This document shows, one piece after another, positions 15,840 to 24,661 of a stretch of DNA of 64,000 nt. This DNA comes from Spirochaetales bacterium (GTDB taxonomy: Bacteria; Spirochaetota; Spirochaetia; SZUA-6), in contig JALUUM010000027.1 of assembly GCA_027021365.1 (NCBI GenBank), positions 124,001-188,000 on the forward strand, written 5' to 3'. The first letter of the stretch is position 1; each line of letters opens with the position of its first letter. The notes below the pieces were generated by a model that was not told the origin of the DNA, made no database searches, and saw only the letters and a program-made list of their open reading frames with translations. The position numbers and the translations under genes were made by a program.

Positions 15840-16988
15840 ATGGGAGATATTGTCTTTAATGTACCGACAAAGGTTTATCTTGGGCTCGATATCCTTAACA
15901 GGCTTGGTACCATTGTTTCCGAACTGGGCGACAGGGTTTTAATTGTAACCGAGGCTATTCTTTATGAGCCAAAGACCATTGAGAAGGTATGTAACCTCCT
16001 GGATAAACGGGCCATACAGTACATAATCTTCGACGAGGTGGTTCCCAATGCAACGAGTTCAGTAGCAGATGCCGGTATAACTCTTGCCAGGGGTTCCCAT
16101 TCAAACCTTGTTCTCGGACTGGGAGGAGTCAAGACCCTTTCCATAGCCAAGGCTATCGCCATGGCTGCAACTTCCGAGAATGATATCGATGACTATCTTG
16201 CCGGTATGCAGCCGGGTGAGAAACCACTGGCCTATGTCGAGATTCCTACAACATGCAGAAATCCTTTCATGTTTACCGATGAATACTTCCTGGTAGATGC
16301 AAAGGACAGAACGGGAAGAATAGGAAAGACCAGGGGAAATATTGCAAAAGCGGTGGTCATAGACCCGAAATTGAACAGGTCCCTCACAAGAAAGTACACC
16401 ATGACTACCATGTTCGATACGCTGCTTGCAGCTATCGAAGGTTTTCTCTCTCAGAAAACGAATTTTCTAGCCGATACCTTTTTCACCCGGGCAATCGAGA
16501 TTCTCGGAAAGACGATTTCGGAGATGGAGAAGGAGGAGGACGAACTTAGAAGCCGGCTCGACGCTTCCACGGCTGGCCTCCTTGTTGCATTGGGACTTTC
16601 CATGAGTAAGCGCGGTATGGGAGCAGCACTTTCCCTTGCCATAAACGCCCGCTTCATGGTACCGAAATCCTGGCTTGCAACGGTTTTTCTCCCGCATGTG
16701 ATGGAGTTCAACCTCAGTGCCAATACCGAAAAGCTTTCCACGGTAGCCGCGCTTCTCGGAGAAGAGGTATCTAGTACCGCCTCTGTGGAGGCTGCAAACA
16801 GTGCAATTGATGCGGTAAGAAGAATGATAGGCATAGCGCGAATCCCAACGAGGCTGCGTGATTTTGACCTCTCCATCGACGACCTGATAGAGACTGCCGG
16901 GATAGCGAGGAATTACGACATGATGAACTATCTACCCCGTGTGGTTTCCACTGAAGATCTCTACGAAATAGTAAAGGCAGCCTATTAG
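15840..16988 (+). CDS. iron-containing alcohol dehydrogenase family protein lacking metal ligands
   Basis: A 382-residue protein of the group III (Fe-dependent) ADH fold, aligned end to end with the family by IPTTCR (family PTT), FDTLLAAIEGFLS, MVPKSWLATVFLPHVMEFN and the C-terminal helical segments. The metal site should be D-H-H-H. D193 is kept, but the first His is A197, the HALSH-type pair is AALSL (262-266) and the PHG His is K276. The nucleotide motif GGGSxxD is GLGGVKTLS. It should therefore bind neither iron nor NAD in the usual way. A structural or ligand-binding role is possible. Its own SD is poor, and the preceding flgM terminator suggests a separate promoter. Confidence 0.75.
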   Translation: MGDIVFNVPTKVYLGLDILNRLGTIVSELGDRVLIVTEAILYEPKTIEKVCNLLDKRAIQYIIFDEVVPNATSSVADAGITLARGSHSNLVLGLGGVKTLSIAKAIAMAATSENDIDDYLAGMQPGEKPLAYVEIPTTCRNPFMFTDEYFLVDAKDRTGRIGKTRGNIAKAVVIDPKLNRSLTRKYTMTTMFDTLLAAIEGFLSQKTNFLADTFFTRAIEILGKTISEMEKEEDELRSRLDASTAGLLVALGLSMSKRGMGAALSLAINARFMVPKSWLATVFLPHVMEFNLSANTEKLSTVAALLGEEVSSTASVEAANSAIDAVRRMIGIARIPTRLRDFDLSIDDLIETAGIARNYDMMNYLPRVVSTEDLYEIVKAAY

Positions 16989-17008
16989 CTATTAAAAATC
17001 GGGAATCG

Positions 17009-17809
17009 ATGATAACGATAACAAAGCTTGAAAAGATTCCGAGAAAGACCCGGCTTAGAAAAATAGTCCAACTGTTGAAAAGAGCAGAGACGGAGATCCT
17101 TGGCGGGAGAGATATAGACAGGGAATACTATCGGAAAATACTTGAACTTGCAGAGAAAGATCTTGGAATGGACAGGGGAATGAAAGAGGATGATTCCAGG
17201 CTGCTCAGTATCGCGGATAGGGATTTCATGTTACGAAGATTCAATGGTATGAGGTACAGGATCCAGGCTGAACTTGGAATATCAGTTGCCGAATGGGATT
17301 TCATCTATACGGATGAGTTTTCGGAAGGAAGTATCACTGAGAAGAGGCAAATCCTGCCGATCGAGGTGTATCTGGAAGACGTTAGGTCACCGTACAACGT
17401 AGGAGCGATATTCAGGACTGCAGAGGCATTTGGTGTTAGCCGTATCTTGCTTTCAGCTTCGACCCCTTCACCCACGCATACCAGGGCCTCTAGAACATCC
17501 CGGGGAACTCACAAAATCGTAGAATGGCGATACGGTGATATCGATGAAATAGCGGTGGGAGATAGCGTGTTTGCCCTGGAAGAGGGGGGAACCTCGATAG
17601 AGGAGTTCGTTTTTCCCGAAAGGGGAACGGTTCTTGTAGGTTCAGAGGAACTGGGCCTGAGCCCGGAAGCCCTGGATATTGCCAGAAAGAGCAGGGGTAT
17701 TGTTTCCATACCGATGTTTGGTGTTAAGAGATCTCTCAATGTGTCCGTTGCATTTGGCATACTACTGTATGTGTGGTCGAAAAGAATTGTCCAAAGCTTA
17801 GATGCTTGA
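17009..17809 (+). CDS. SpoU/TrmH-family RNA 2'-O-methyltransferase
   Basis: A SPOUT-class methyltransferase with an N-terminal helical extension of about 110 residues. Motif 1 is EDVRSPYNVGAIFRTAEAFG, motif 2 is VLVGSEELGLSPEAL, and motif 3 is IPMFGVKRSLNVSVAFGILL. Together they form the SAM-binding knot and the catalytic Asn/Arg site. The RNA target (tRNA or 23S rRNA) cannot be assigned from these motifs. 266 residues. It is 20 bases downstream of the ADH-like gene and probably co-transcribed. Its 3' end overlaps a minus-strand gene by 12 bases. Confidence 0.88.
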   Translation: MITITKLEKIPRKTRLRKIVQLLKRAETEILGGRDIDREYYRKILELAEKDLGMDRGMKEDDSRLLSIADRDFMLRRFNGMRYRIQAELGISVAEWDFIYTDEFSEGSITEKRQILPIEVYLEDVRSPYNVGAIFRTAEAFGVSRILLSASTPSPTHTRASRTSRGTHKIVEWRYGDIDEIAVGDSVFALEEGGTSIEEFVFPERGTVLVGSEELGLSPEALDIARKSRGIVSIPMFGVKRSLNVSVAFGILLYVWSKRIVQSLDA

Positions 17810-18130
17810 AAAGAATACCTCTTCCCAGGACATAAAGGAGTAGTAGCAAGTGTCACCACGCTCGTAGATTGTTACCCTCCTTCCCTCTGTCATTCTCGAT
17901 GCTATGGATTGAATAGTTTCCAGTAAAGCTCTATTAGCCTTCCTGTTACTGCCGATCAGGACGAATCGTGGTATCAATGCGGCGACTTCCCTCTGGAACA
18001 TCACGGCATCCAGCCTCTCTCCCCTGTCATTTCTCACTTTGGAGACGATTTCGAGGTGACCTGCTCTTATTATTGCCCTTGTACTTAGGATGACATATGA
18101 CACGAAAACCCCCTTTCTTCTCTCTATCAT
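17798..18130 (-). CDS. unknown 110-residue protein
   Basis: No family recognised. The protein is compact alpha/beta with SYVILSTRAIIRAGHLEIVSKVRN at the front and a basic middle segment (IGSNRKANRALLET). The first ATG is at 18130. A GTG at 18103, preceded by GGGGG, is an equally likely start and would give 101 residues. The 5' end lies in a 12-bp inverted repeat. The gene follows osmC on the same strand and converges on trmH with a 12-base overlap. Existence is moderately supported by codon pattern and position. Confidence 0.5.
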   Translation of the reverse strand: MIERRKGVFVSYVILSTRAIIRAGHLEIVSKVRNDRGERLDAVMFQREVAALIPRFVLIGSNRKANRALLETIQSIASRMTEGRRVTIYERGDTCYYSFMSWEEVFFSSI

Positions 18131-18159
18131 ATGGTGTTTATCCTATTGAAAGGGGGTTT
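18106..18159. repeat. 12-bp perfect inverted repeat at the 5' end of the unknown gene
   Basis: 18106-18117 and 18148-18159 are perfect complements (AAACCCCCTTTC arms) with a 30-base spacer. On the minus strand the second arm carries GGGGG just before the GTG at 18103. It may be an osmC terminator with a large loop or a translational control hairpin. Confidence 0.6.
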
Positions 18160-18190
18160 CTTGTTTTCTGCTTCTTATTGATTGTATTGT

Positions 18191-18607
18191 CTATTGATTT
18201 AACACTATTTCGTAATTTATCTTTGCGGTTTTTTCAAGCATTGCAGTAACGCCACAGTACTTGGTCTGTGACAGCTTTACGGCCTTCTCGATCTTTTCTC
18301 TCTCGAGGTTTTTTCCCGAGAAAATATACCTTATGAATATCTCGTTGAAGACCCTTGGATGTTCATCGGTGAGGTTTCCCTCCACCTCAAGTTTAAAAGA
18401 ATCCCATTCCATTCTCATCTTCCTAAGGAAATAAACCACATCCATCCCCGTGCATCCGGCAAGGGCGGAGAGTACCAGGGGTTTGGGCCTGGGTCCCTTG
18501 TTCCGGCCACCCACAGTCTCATCTGCATCTATAGTAAAATGGTGACCATGAAGTTCTATATCGAATTCCATTCCACCTTCCCAGGTGGCGGTTGTCTTTT
18601 CTCCCAC
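18191..18607 (-). CDS. OsmC/Ohr family peroxiredoxin-like protein
   Basis: A 138-residue OsmC-fold protein, thought to reduce organic hydroperoxides with two cysteines. One Cys lies in SALAGCTGMDVV and the other in TKYCGVTAML, at the expected places. GTG start with a very good SD (AGGAGG). It is 8 bases downstream of a glutaredoxin-like gene, a sensible thiol-redox pair. Confidence 0.9.
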   Translation of the reverse strand: MGEKTTATWEGGMEFDIELHGHHFTIDADETVGGRNKGPRPKPLVLSALAGCTGMDVVYFLRKMRMEWDSFKLEVEGNLTDEHPRVFNEIFIRYIFSGKNLEREKIEKAVKLSQTKYCGVTAMLEKTAKINYEIVLNQ

Positions 18608-18615
18608 GTTACCTC

Positions 18616-18846
18616 CTATCTTCTTAAGGCTTTTTCTATCTCGGGTTGGTTGAAACCCACTATTATCTTACCATGAATATCGATGACCGGTACACCCATC
18701 TGCCGGGACTTTCGTACCATTTCATCCGCCCTTCTTCTGTCAGCGGCCACATTGTATTCCGTAAAGGGAATTCTCTTCTCCCTGAAGTACTGCTTTGCCT
18801 TCCTGCAGAAGGAGCATGTAGGTGTGGTATAGATTATGATTGACAT
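18616..18846 (-). CDS. glutaredoxin-like protein (NrdH/GrxC-type)
   Basis: A 76-residue thioredoxin-fold protein with the redox motif TPTCSFCRKAK (CSFC), the cis-proline loop MGVPVID and the C-terminal GFNQPEIEKAL. The length and CxxC pattern fit glutaredoxin/NrdH. It leads a two-gene unit with osmC and may supply electrons to it. Confidence 0.92.
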   Translation of the reverse strand: MSIIIYTTPTCSFCRKAKQYFREKRIPFTEYNVAADRRRADEMVRKSRQMGVPVIDIHGKIIVGFNQPEIEKALRR

Positions 18847-18988
18847 AGCTTCCTCCGTTTCTTCATATTGCTGTCTGGTTTATAGTGAAAATAATATATT
18901 AGATTTTTCGCGTCAAGTTTTTTGTCACGGGGTAGATGTATCTTCACTTGAACATATCTCTTAACTGTTATAGAAATAGGGAAATAGT

Positions 18989-20401
18989 ATGAAGGTAGAG
19001 CTCGCAGGATTCAATATCGACAGGTTACTCCTAAAACCGCTTTTCTTGGGGAATGGTGCTGTTGCAGGCAATGCAATTACACCGGAAACTATCTCTGCAT
19101 CGTATGCCCGGATATCACGGAGCAGAAAGAGCATAGAGGATATCAGAAAAAGGGCCATTGGTGAAGTTGAAAAGGCAAGACAATCGAACAGACGGATAAT
19201 CTTTGAAATGGGGCATGCTTCAGTGGCCGAGCATGCCGTTTTCAACTTCGACGTGGAAGGCATATCGAGACTGGCTGTAGAGTACATCGAGAGTTTCAGG
19301 CTGGCCTCTTTTACCGAGAAATCCCAGCGATATGTGATATTTGACGAGGAGTACCATGTTCCGGAGAGTATCAAGGGGAAAAAGCTCGAGGCCGAGTACA
19401 GAGGAACGGTACATAAGCTGGCAGGAATCTACAGGGAGTTGTTTGAAAAACTAAAAGAAGAAGGGGGCGAGGAGGAGAGTGCCAAGGAAGATTCGCGTTA
19501 TGCAACACCTCTTGCCACGTTGACACAGTTCGGCATGACACTGAATGCAAGAAACCTCGAGTACATGATAGTAAGGCTGAAGAATTCTCCCATACGGGAA
19601 TTGCGTGACTTTTCATCGAGGTTGTATGAAAGTATAAAGGATATTACTCCTTCACTGGTAAAGTACGTAGATGCCGATCCCTACTATGAGGATTTCTTTC
19701 CCTCTAATGAAGGAAGGACAGAAGAGAGGAATGATGCCTGCGATAGGGGAAAGACAGAGCCGGAGGTGTTTCTGGAAGAATGGACAGATGGCGGAGAGGA
19801 GAAGATTGCAGGTGCACTTCTCTTTGCGGAGGGAAAAGCAGGAAACCTCGACAGTGACATGGCAGAGGATGAGTCTGTAAGGAGGAAGCTTTTTGGCAGG
19901 ATTTTCAATGAGATGAAAGCCTTTCATCCCCTTCCCAGGGCATTTGAAATGGCCGGTTGTACCTTCCTCATCGAGTGCTCCGCATCTGCATTTGCACAAC
20001 TCAAGAGACACCGTATGGCGACGCTGATACCGGGGCCTTACGAGAGGAAAATGGGTTTTACGGTACCGCCTTCGATTGCCAAAGTCGGGCTGACCCATCT
20101 ACTAAAGGAAGCTGTCGGGATCTCCGGTAATCTCTATGAAAAGATTTACAGGGAAGAACCTGATTCGGCTCCCTACATATTGACCAACTCTCACAGGCGA
20201 AGGCTCATATTCAAGGCTGATCTTAGAGAACTGTATCACATAGCAAGGCTCAGGTCTGATCACCATGCGCAGTGGGAGATAAGAATGATAGCCGACAGAA
20301 TGGTGGAGCTTACACGGGAAAAGTTCCCCCTTGCAATGGCAATGGCATGCGGTAAGGATGCTTTTGATGAGTACAGGAAGAAATTTCTCTCTTCCTGGTA
20401 G
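18989..20401 (+). CDS. tandem ThyX-like (flavin-dependent thymidylate synthase family) protein
   Basis: A 470-residue protein with two ThyX-like halves, about 1-240 and 300-470, joined by an acidic linker. ThyX makes dTMP using FAD, and its motif is RHRx7S. Half 1 has ESFRLASFTEKSQRY: the final Arg (R104), Ser (S112) and QRY are present but the leading RH is SF. It also has MTLNARNLEYMIVRL. Half 2 has LKRHRMATLIPGPYERK: RHR (340-342) is present but the Ser is P350. Its later LRELYHIARLRSDHHAQWEIR segment is well conserved. The two halves thus hold complementary parts of the signature. Whether it makes dTMP is open. Monocistronic, convergent with the next gene. Confidence 0.75.
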   Translation: MKVELAGFNIDRLLLKPLFLGNGAVAGNAITPETISASYARISRSRKSIEDIRKRAIGEVEKARQSNRRIIFEMGHASVAEHAVFNFDVEGISRLAVEYIESFRLASFTEKSQRYVIFDEEYHVPESIKGKKLEAEYRGTVHKLAGIYRELFEKLKEEGGEEESAKEDSRYATPLATLTQFGMTLNARNLEYMIVRLKNSPIRELRDFSSRLYESIKDITPSLVKYVDADPYYEDFFPSNEGRTEERNDACDRGKTEPEVFLEEWTDGGEEKIAGALLFAEGKAGNLDSDMAEDESVRRKLFGRIFNEMKAFHPLPRAFEMAGCTFLIECSASAFAQLKRHRMATLIPGPYERKMGFTVPPSIAKVGLTHLLKEAVGISGNLYEKIYREEPDSAPYILTNSHRRRLIFKADLRELYHIARLRSDHHAQWEIRMIADRMVELTREKFPLAMAMACGKDAFDEYRKKFLSSW

Positions 20402-20418
20402 GTTACCCCTGTAGGTTA

Positions 20419-21912
20419 TTACATCTGGAATCTCGTTCTCTGGTTGTCAAAGGCCTTGCTCAACCTCTCCTGGATGGTGGCAAGCTGATCCTCCGATTCT
20501 ATTCCGAAATCCCTTAACACTCTCTTGTCTATCTGGTCAAAGAGGATCTTGTCCCTCTCGTAATCACAAATCGCATTGGCAAGGTAAACTGTATATACTA
20601 TACCCTCAAACTGCGGTTCGCATTCCGTTGGTTCATGGTGGTACTTTATTGCCGCAATGAGTTGTTCGGGGAAGTTCCACTTCTTTGCAATCATTGCCCC
20701 GATTTCAGGGTGATTCAAGCCGACGGAAAGGTCCTCCAGCATTCTCATTGGAATACCCTTCTCCTTGCACACGTTCTTTATCTTGTCCAGCAGATCGGGG
20801 TGAAAGGATGCAATTATTATCTTCCCAAGATCGTGAAGTATCCCGCCTACGTATACATCATCGAGAATTTCTTTCTTTCGCTTGAAGCTCCTTGCGAGGT
20901 TGTATGCATAGAAAGCCGCCCGGTAGGAGTGTTGCCAGAGTGTTCTCATTTCACTGTACTTTTCACCCATTATCTTCTGTGTTCCGTAGGAGTAGAGGAG
21001 ATTCCTCAGTCCCCTCATCCCAACGAGCTTTACAGCTTCCACTATGTTGTCGACCTTGTGAGGGAGCATGAACTGGGCCGAGTTGACCAGTTTCAGGAGG
21101 TCTGCCGTAAGGGAAGGATCGGTACTTATCTGCCTTGCTATGGCTGTTATCTCAGAATCCGGATCTGAAATGAGTTTCTGCAGGTAAACGATGTTCTCGG
21201 GGAATTGCGGCAGGCTCTCTATCTCTTTCACTATCGTCTGAGTGAGAAGTTCCAGCTTTTCGAGATGAACCTCAGAGAAGGGTATTATGATCTGTGCCAC
21301 CGTTTCACCGTTCTCCTGGTCTACAGAAAACGAGTCCTCATCGAGACCTATCTTCTTGAGCATCAGAATCAGTATCACTATCCCCAGCCCGGCACCCTCG
21401 GTGTTGTCGAGAACAGTGGAGAAGGCCTCTTCCAGTGAGGAGAAAGCCCTCGATCTTGCAATCCTGTCGTATATCCTTATCTGTTCCTTTTTCGTTATCT
21501 CCACATTGTTTCTCACTGCAATGGTGAAGGTTTTTCCCTTGGTATGAAATATTACCTTGATATAGAGACCGAGCTCTTTCTGTTTTTGAAGGTAATACTG
21601 AATATTGTTAAGGGTTTCCTCCTTGAAGTGCTTCATTCCCTCCTCGTAATCCTTGTCGTTGTTAAGGTCCAGGCCCTTTTCAAGAAAGTACACACGCTTC
21701 GTGTTGGCCTTCTTTGCATTTACGGCAAGCTCTTTCATACAGTAGGCGAGGGTGTCTTTCAATTTTTCCTGGCCCAGCTCTTTCAGAAACATTTCCAGGA
21801 CGTTTTCCAGGTACTCTTCCGTTTCATGGGGCAGGGTATATGTCTTGAATGTAAGCGGAATGGAATTATGTGCAGCCCTCTTAATTTGGTTCAGATCCAA
21901 CTGTACAGGCAT
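20419..21912 (-). CDS. GHKL-ATPase/HDOD signalling protein
   Basis: A 497-residue cytoplasmic protein. The N-terminal half resembles a histidine-kinase-type ATPase: an N-box-like MKELAVNAKKANTKR near 65-79, and a G-box-like NTEGAGLGIVILIL near 170-183. No His phosphoacceptor domain precedes it. The C-terminal half (about 230-440) is an HDOD domain: SLPQFPENIVYLQKL, DPSLTADLLKLVNSAQF, GMRGLRNLL, GGILHDLGKIII and IGAMIAKKWNFPEQLIAAI. HDOD proteins act in signalling without clear enzymatic output. The ATP-binding module may gate it. Confidence 0.8.
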   Translation of the reverse strand: MPVQLDLNQIKRAAHNSIPLTFKTYTLPHETEEYLENVLEMFLKELGQEKLKDTLAYCMKELAVNAKKANTKRVYFLEKGLDLNNDKDYEEGMKHFKEETLNNIQYYLQKQKELGLYIKVIFHTKGKTFTIAVRNNVEITKKEQIRIYDRIARSRAFSSLEEAFSTVLDNTEGAGLGIVILILMLKKIGLDEDSFSVDQENGETVAQIIIPFSEVHLEKLELLTQTIVKEIESLPQFPENIVYLQKLISDPDSEITAIARQISTDPSLTADLLKLVNSAQFMLPHKVDNIVEAVKLVGMRGLRNLLYSYGTQKIMGEKYSEMRTLWQHSYRAAFYAYNLARSFKRKKEILDDVYVGGILHDLGKIIIASFHPDLLDKIKNVCKEKGIPMRMLEDLSVGLNHPEIGAMIAKKWNFPEQLIAAIKYHHEPTECEPQFEGIVYTVYLANAICDYERDKILFDQIDKRVLRDFGIESEDQLATIQERLSKAFDNQRTRFQM

Positions 21913-22034
21913 TGAAAAACCACCTTTTTTGGTTATGAATGTATCTTTTTATGCAACAAGCTGTCAAGCATGGTTATTATGCTATTTTACAGCATATTGG
22001 TGCTTTTATCATTAAATTATCTTAAAAAATCTTT

Positions 22035-22499
22035 TCACGGTGAAAGTAGCTTCTTGAGTATCAGAAGGTGCCGTGCTTCCATATCTGCAAGAATGTTGAA
22101 AGCCTCTTTTGCAGCTTTCAGTTTGCTTATCTTCGAAAGATTGGCATAGAAGATTACTGTCTTTTCCTCCTCTCTCAGAGCCTCCTCGATCTCTTTCCCG
22201 ACCCGCTCTTTCAATTCCTCGGGTATCGGTTTTATTCTCGATATATCATGTAATTTGAAATCCGATAGATTTTCAAGATTCTGGTCCAGGTCACAATCCG
22301 TGATGGGGCATTTTACTATCTTGTCGAGAAGAATCCTGTGCCTCTCCTCTTCCCTCATAAGTTTTTCGAATTCTCTCTCCGCTTCGGTTCCTGCAGTTTC
22401 CTCTTTCAATTTTCTGTACAGGTCCGTTGAATCGTTTTCGAAGGCAAATGCACTTTTGAGTATCAGTTTCATTATCGCTCTTCTTATGTATTTGAACAC
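22035..22499 (-). CDS. rubrerythrin/ferritin-like diiron protein
   Basis: A four-helix protein of 154 residues with repeated ExxH motifs: REEERHRILL in helix 2 and MEARHLLILKKL in helix 4. E-rich helices 1 and 3 (AFAFENDSTDLY, REEEKTVIFYANL) supply the other diiron ligands. No C-terminal rubredoxin domain is present. A role in peroxide removal or iron handling is typical of the family. GTG 22499 and ATG 22472 are both possible starts; the second fits the helix start better. It lies 7 bases downstream of the UPF0016 gene. Confidence 0.78.
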   Translation of the reverse strand: MFKYIRRAIMKLILKSAFAFENDSTDLYRKLKEETAGTEAEREFEKLMREEERHRILLDKIVKCPITDCDLDQNLENLSDFKLHDISRIKPIPEELKERVGKEIEEALREEEKTVIFYANLSKISKLKAAKEAFNILADMEARHLLILKKLLSP

Positions 22500-22506
22500 C
22501 TGCGAC

Positions 22507-22791
22507 CTATCCCTTTATCACTTCTATTATCGTCCAAATGCCGAAGGCGAGAAATATCATACCTGCTGTGAGCTTGGTGACCTTTAGCGGAATCACCTTT
22601 CCGACTGCCGCACCAACCAGCACGGCTATGAGAGATGTGAGAACGAGAGCAGATGCTGCACCGATAAACACGGAGAGGCCTGATTTTTCCCTGGATGCAA
22701 AGGCAAAGGTAGTTATCTGGGTCTTGTCTCCCAGTTCTGCAAGAAAGATAAGTAGAAACGTTGATATGGCTACTTTAAGATTGAATATCAT
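22507..22791 (-). CDS. half-size UPF0016 (Gdt1/TMEM165-type) membrane protein
   Basis: A 94-residue protein with three membrane helices and the family signature AELGDKTQ at residues 18-25. Members move Mn2+ or Ca2+, usually with two such repeats in one chain. Here there is only one repeat, so function would need a homodimer or a second gene; none is adjacent. It is co-directional with the diiron protein, which fits metal or oxidative stress handling. Confidence 0.85.
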   Translation of the reverse strand: MIFNLKVAISTFLLIFLAELGDKTQITTFAFASREKSGLSVFIGAASALVLTSLIAVLVGAAVGKVIPLKVTKLTAGMIFLAFGIWTIIEVIKG

Positions 22792-22879
22792 AAGACTCAG
22801 TATAGTGCATTTTAATTACAGTTTAAAGGTATCCTGCAGTTGAAGATAGCCTTTGTATATCATATTATTGCTCTTGCTT

Positions 22880-24661
22880 ATGGATACCTGTGAAAGATAC
22901 GACCTGGAAGGCGATGTCGTTGTAATTGGAGGTTCAGGAGCTGCCGTTTCGGCTGCCCTTGCCGCGGCAGAGGTAGGAGCTAAGGTGATACTTCTTTCGA
23001 AGGGGAAGGTGGGGAGGAGCGGGAATGCAATTATTTCAACCGCAAATATTTCAATGGACGGGGAGAGTGCCTACAGGATGGGAGAGAAAAGGGCGGATAG
23101 GAGAATCACTCCCAAAAAGATCTTCGAAGGTATCGTAACAAACTCCTTTTTTCTCTCAGAACAGTACCATGCAGCGGCATTTGCAGAAAATTGCGGGAGA
23201 GCGGTTAAGGATTTCATTGAAACGGGAAGGAGAATAGGAGAGAGATTCATATTCATTCCTCCCTCGGGATGGATAACAAGCGGTAGGGCAATCGGAAGAA
23301 TAAACAGGTATAGGCTAAGAAGCACAGAGAGTGTGACCTTTCTCGAGGATGTGATGGTCACCGATATACTTACGGTTAGAAACAGGGCAGCCGGGGTGCT
23401 TGGAGTGGAATTGAAGAGTGGAAGGTTAATCCTTGCAAAAGCAAGGGCAGTGATAGTTGCATCGGGAGGTTTCCAGCCCTTTTCATTCAAATGTACCTCC
23501 AGCGATACAACGGGTGACGGGCTTGCCATGGCGCTGAGGGCGGGAGCCGGCCTCTCCGATATGGAGTTTCAGCTATTCCTTCCGGGGGTACTGGTTCAGC
23601 CTTTGAATCACAGGGGTTCCATTTTCCCCTTTCTCTGGTATGTAGGCGGCTTTGCAACTCCCGATATCCTGGATGAGAAGGGCCGGAGAATCATCGATTC
23701 GTACGAGAGGAGTATTCTCGAAAAATCCTTGGCATCCAAATGGTTTAAATTGATACATGCCTACTACTGGGCAAGGGCCCAGGGGCCATTGTACTTTGAT
23801 TTTGGTAGTGTGAAGAGAATGAAATACCTTGTATCCGTTGTAAGGGAGAACATTCTGTTGAAGTTGATGACCGGTGAAAGGTGGAGGTACCAGGGAGAGG
23901 ATTTCAGGGACTTGCATGAGATGGTAAAGAGGGGTGAAAGGTGGAAGGTATCAATGTCGAGCGAGTATTCGATGGGAGGGATACTTGTGGAGAGGAATAT
24001 GGAGACCTCTGTAGAGGGGCTTTTTGCCTGCGGGGAGGCTGCAAGCGGATTTTTCGGGGCATTCCGAGGCGAGAGGGCCCTGACGGAGGTTCTTATAGAG
24101 GGTGAGATAGCGGGAAGGGAAGCTGCCCGCTTTGCAATGGGAAGCTCTTTCGCAGAACCGGGGAGGGAGTGGCTTGCGGAGAGAATCAATATGATTGCAG
24201 TGGGAAAGGGTAAAGAGGCGCAGATGCCCGACTACTTCGAAATGAGTGCGGAACTGGAGAGACTTGCAGATTATGGCTTCGGAGCGCTTAGAAGGGAGGA
24301 GACGATGAGAGAAGCGCTGGATGGAGTGAGGAAGGTCAGGGAGGCACTGGATATGGCGGCTTACCGTGGGGTGAAACCCGGCTACGATACCCTTTTCATC
24401 GAGAGGGTGAGGGTGGAAAACCTTGCAATTTGCCTCGAGGCAGGGCTGCTCTCTGCCCTTAAGAGACGTGAGAGCAGAGGTATGCACATGAGAAGCGACT
24501 ACGAGGAGGTGGACAACGAGAACTTTCTATACCGGAGTGTCGTGAGCTTGAGAGAGGATGGGAGGATAGAGTTATCACGGAAAAAGCCCGATTGCTCCGT
24601 GATAGAACCCCCTTCGGGAAGGGAGGCAGGTATCATCGATTACATAAGGAGATACCCGTGA
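22880..24661 (+). CDS. FrdA/SdhA/AprA-family flavoprotein oxidoreductase
   Basis: A 593-residue FAD-dependent oxidoreductase of the succinate dehydrogenase/fumarate reductase flavoprotein class. The N-terminal GDVVVIGGSGAAVSAALAAA binds FAD. GRSGNAIISTAN replaces the SHT segment that holds the covalent His, so FAD is probably non-covalent. TTGDGLAMALRAGA and EYSMGGILVERN.....GLFACGEAASGFFGAFRGERALTE are also conserved. The C-terminal helical domain is present. The substrate is unknown. I chose ATG 22880; a TTG at 22853 would add nine hydrophobic residues. The last codons overlap the [2Fe-2S] partner gene. Confidence 0.8.
   Translation: MDTCERYDLEGDVVVIGGSGAAVSAALAAAEVGAKVILLSKGKVGRSGNAIISTANISMDGESAYRMGEKRADRRITPKKIFEGIVTNSFFLSEQYHAAAFAENCGRAVKDFIETGRRIGERFIFIPPSGWITSGRAIGRINRYRLRSTESVTFLEDVMVTDILTVRNRAAGVLGVELKSGRLILAKARAVIVASGGFQPFSFKCTSSDTTGDGLAMALRAGAGLSDMEFQLFLPGVLVQPLNHRGSIFPFLWYVGGFATPDILDEKGRRIIDSYERSILEKSLASKWFKLIHAYYWARAQGPLYFDFGSVKRMKYLVSVVRENILLKLMTGERWRYQGEDFRDLHEMVKRGERWKVSMSSEYSMGGILVERNMETSVEGLFACGEAASGFFGAFRGERALTEVLIEGEIAGREAARFAMGSSFAEPGREWLAERINMIAVGKGKEAQMPDYFEMSAELERLADYGFGALRREETMREALDGVRKVREALDMAAYRGVKPGYDTLFIERVRVENLAICLEAGLLSALKRRESRGMHMRSDYEEVDNENFLYRSVVSLREDGRIELSRKKPDCSVIEPPSGREAGIIDYIRRYP

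Noticed and set aside
24592..24657. 22-codon extension of the mini FrdB frame
   Set aside because: It overlaps the flavoprotein end, and GTG 24658 gives the standard GTGA coupling and family N-terminus.
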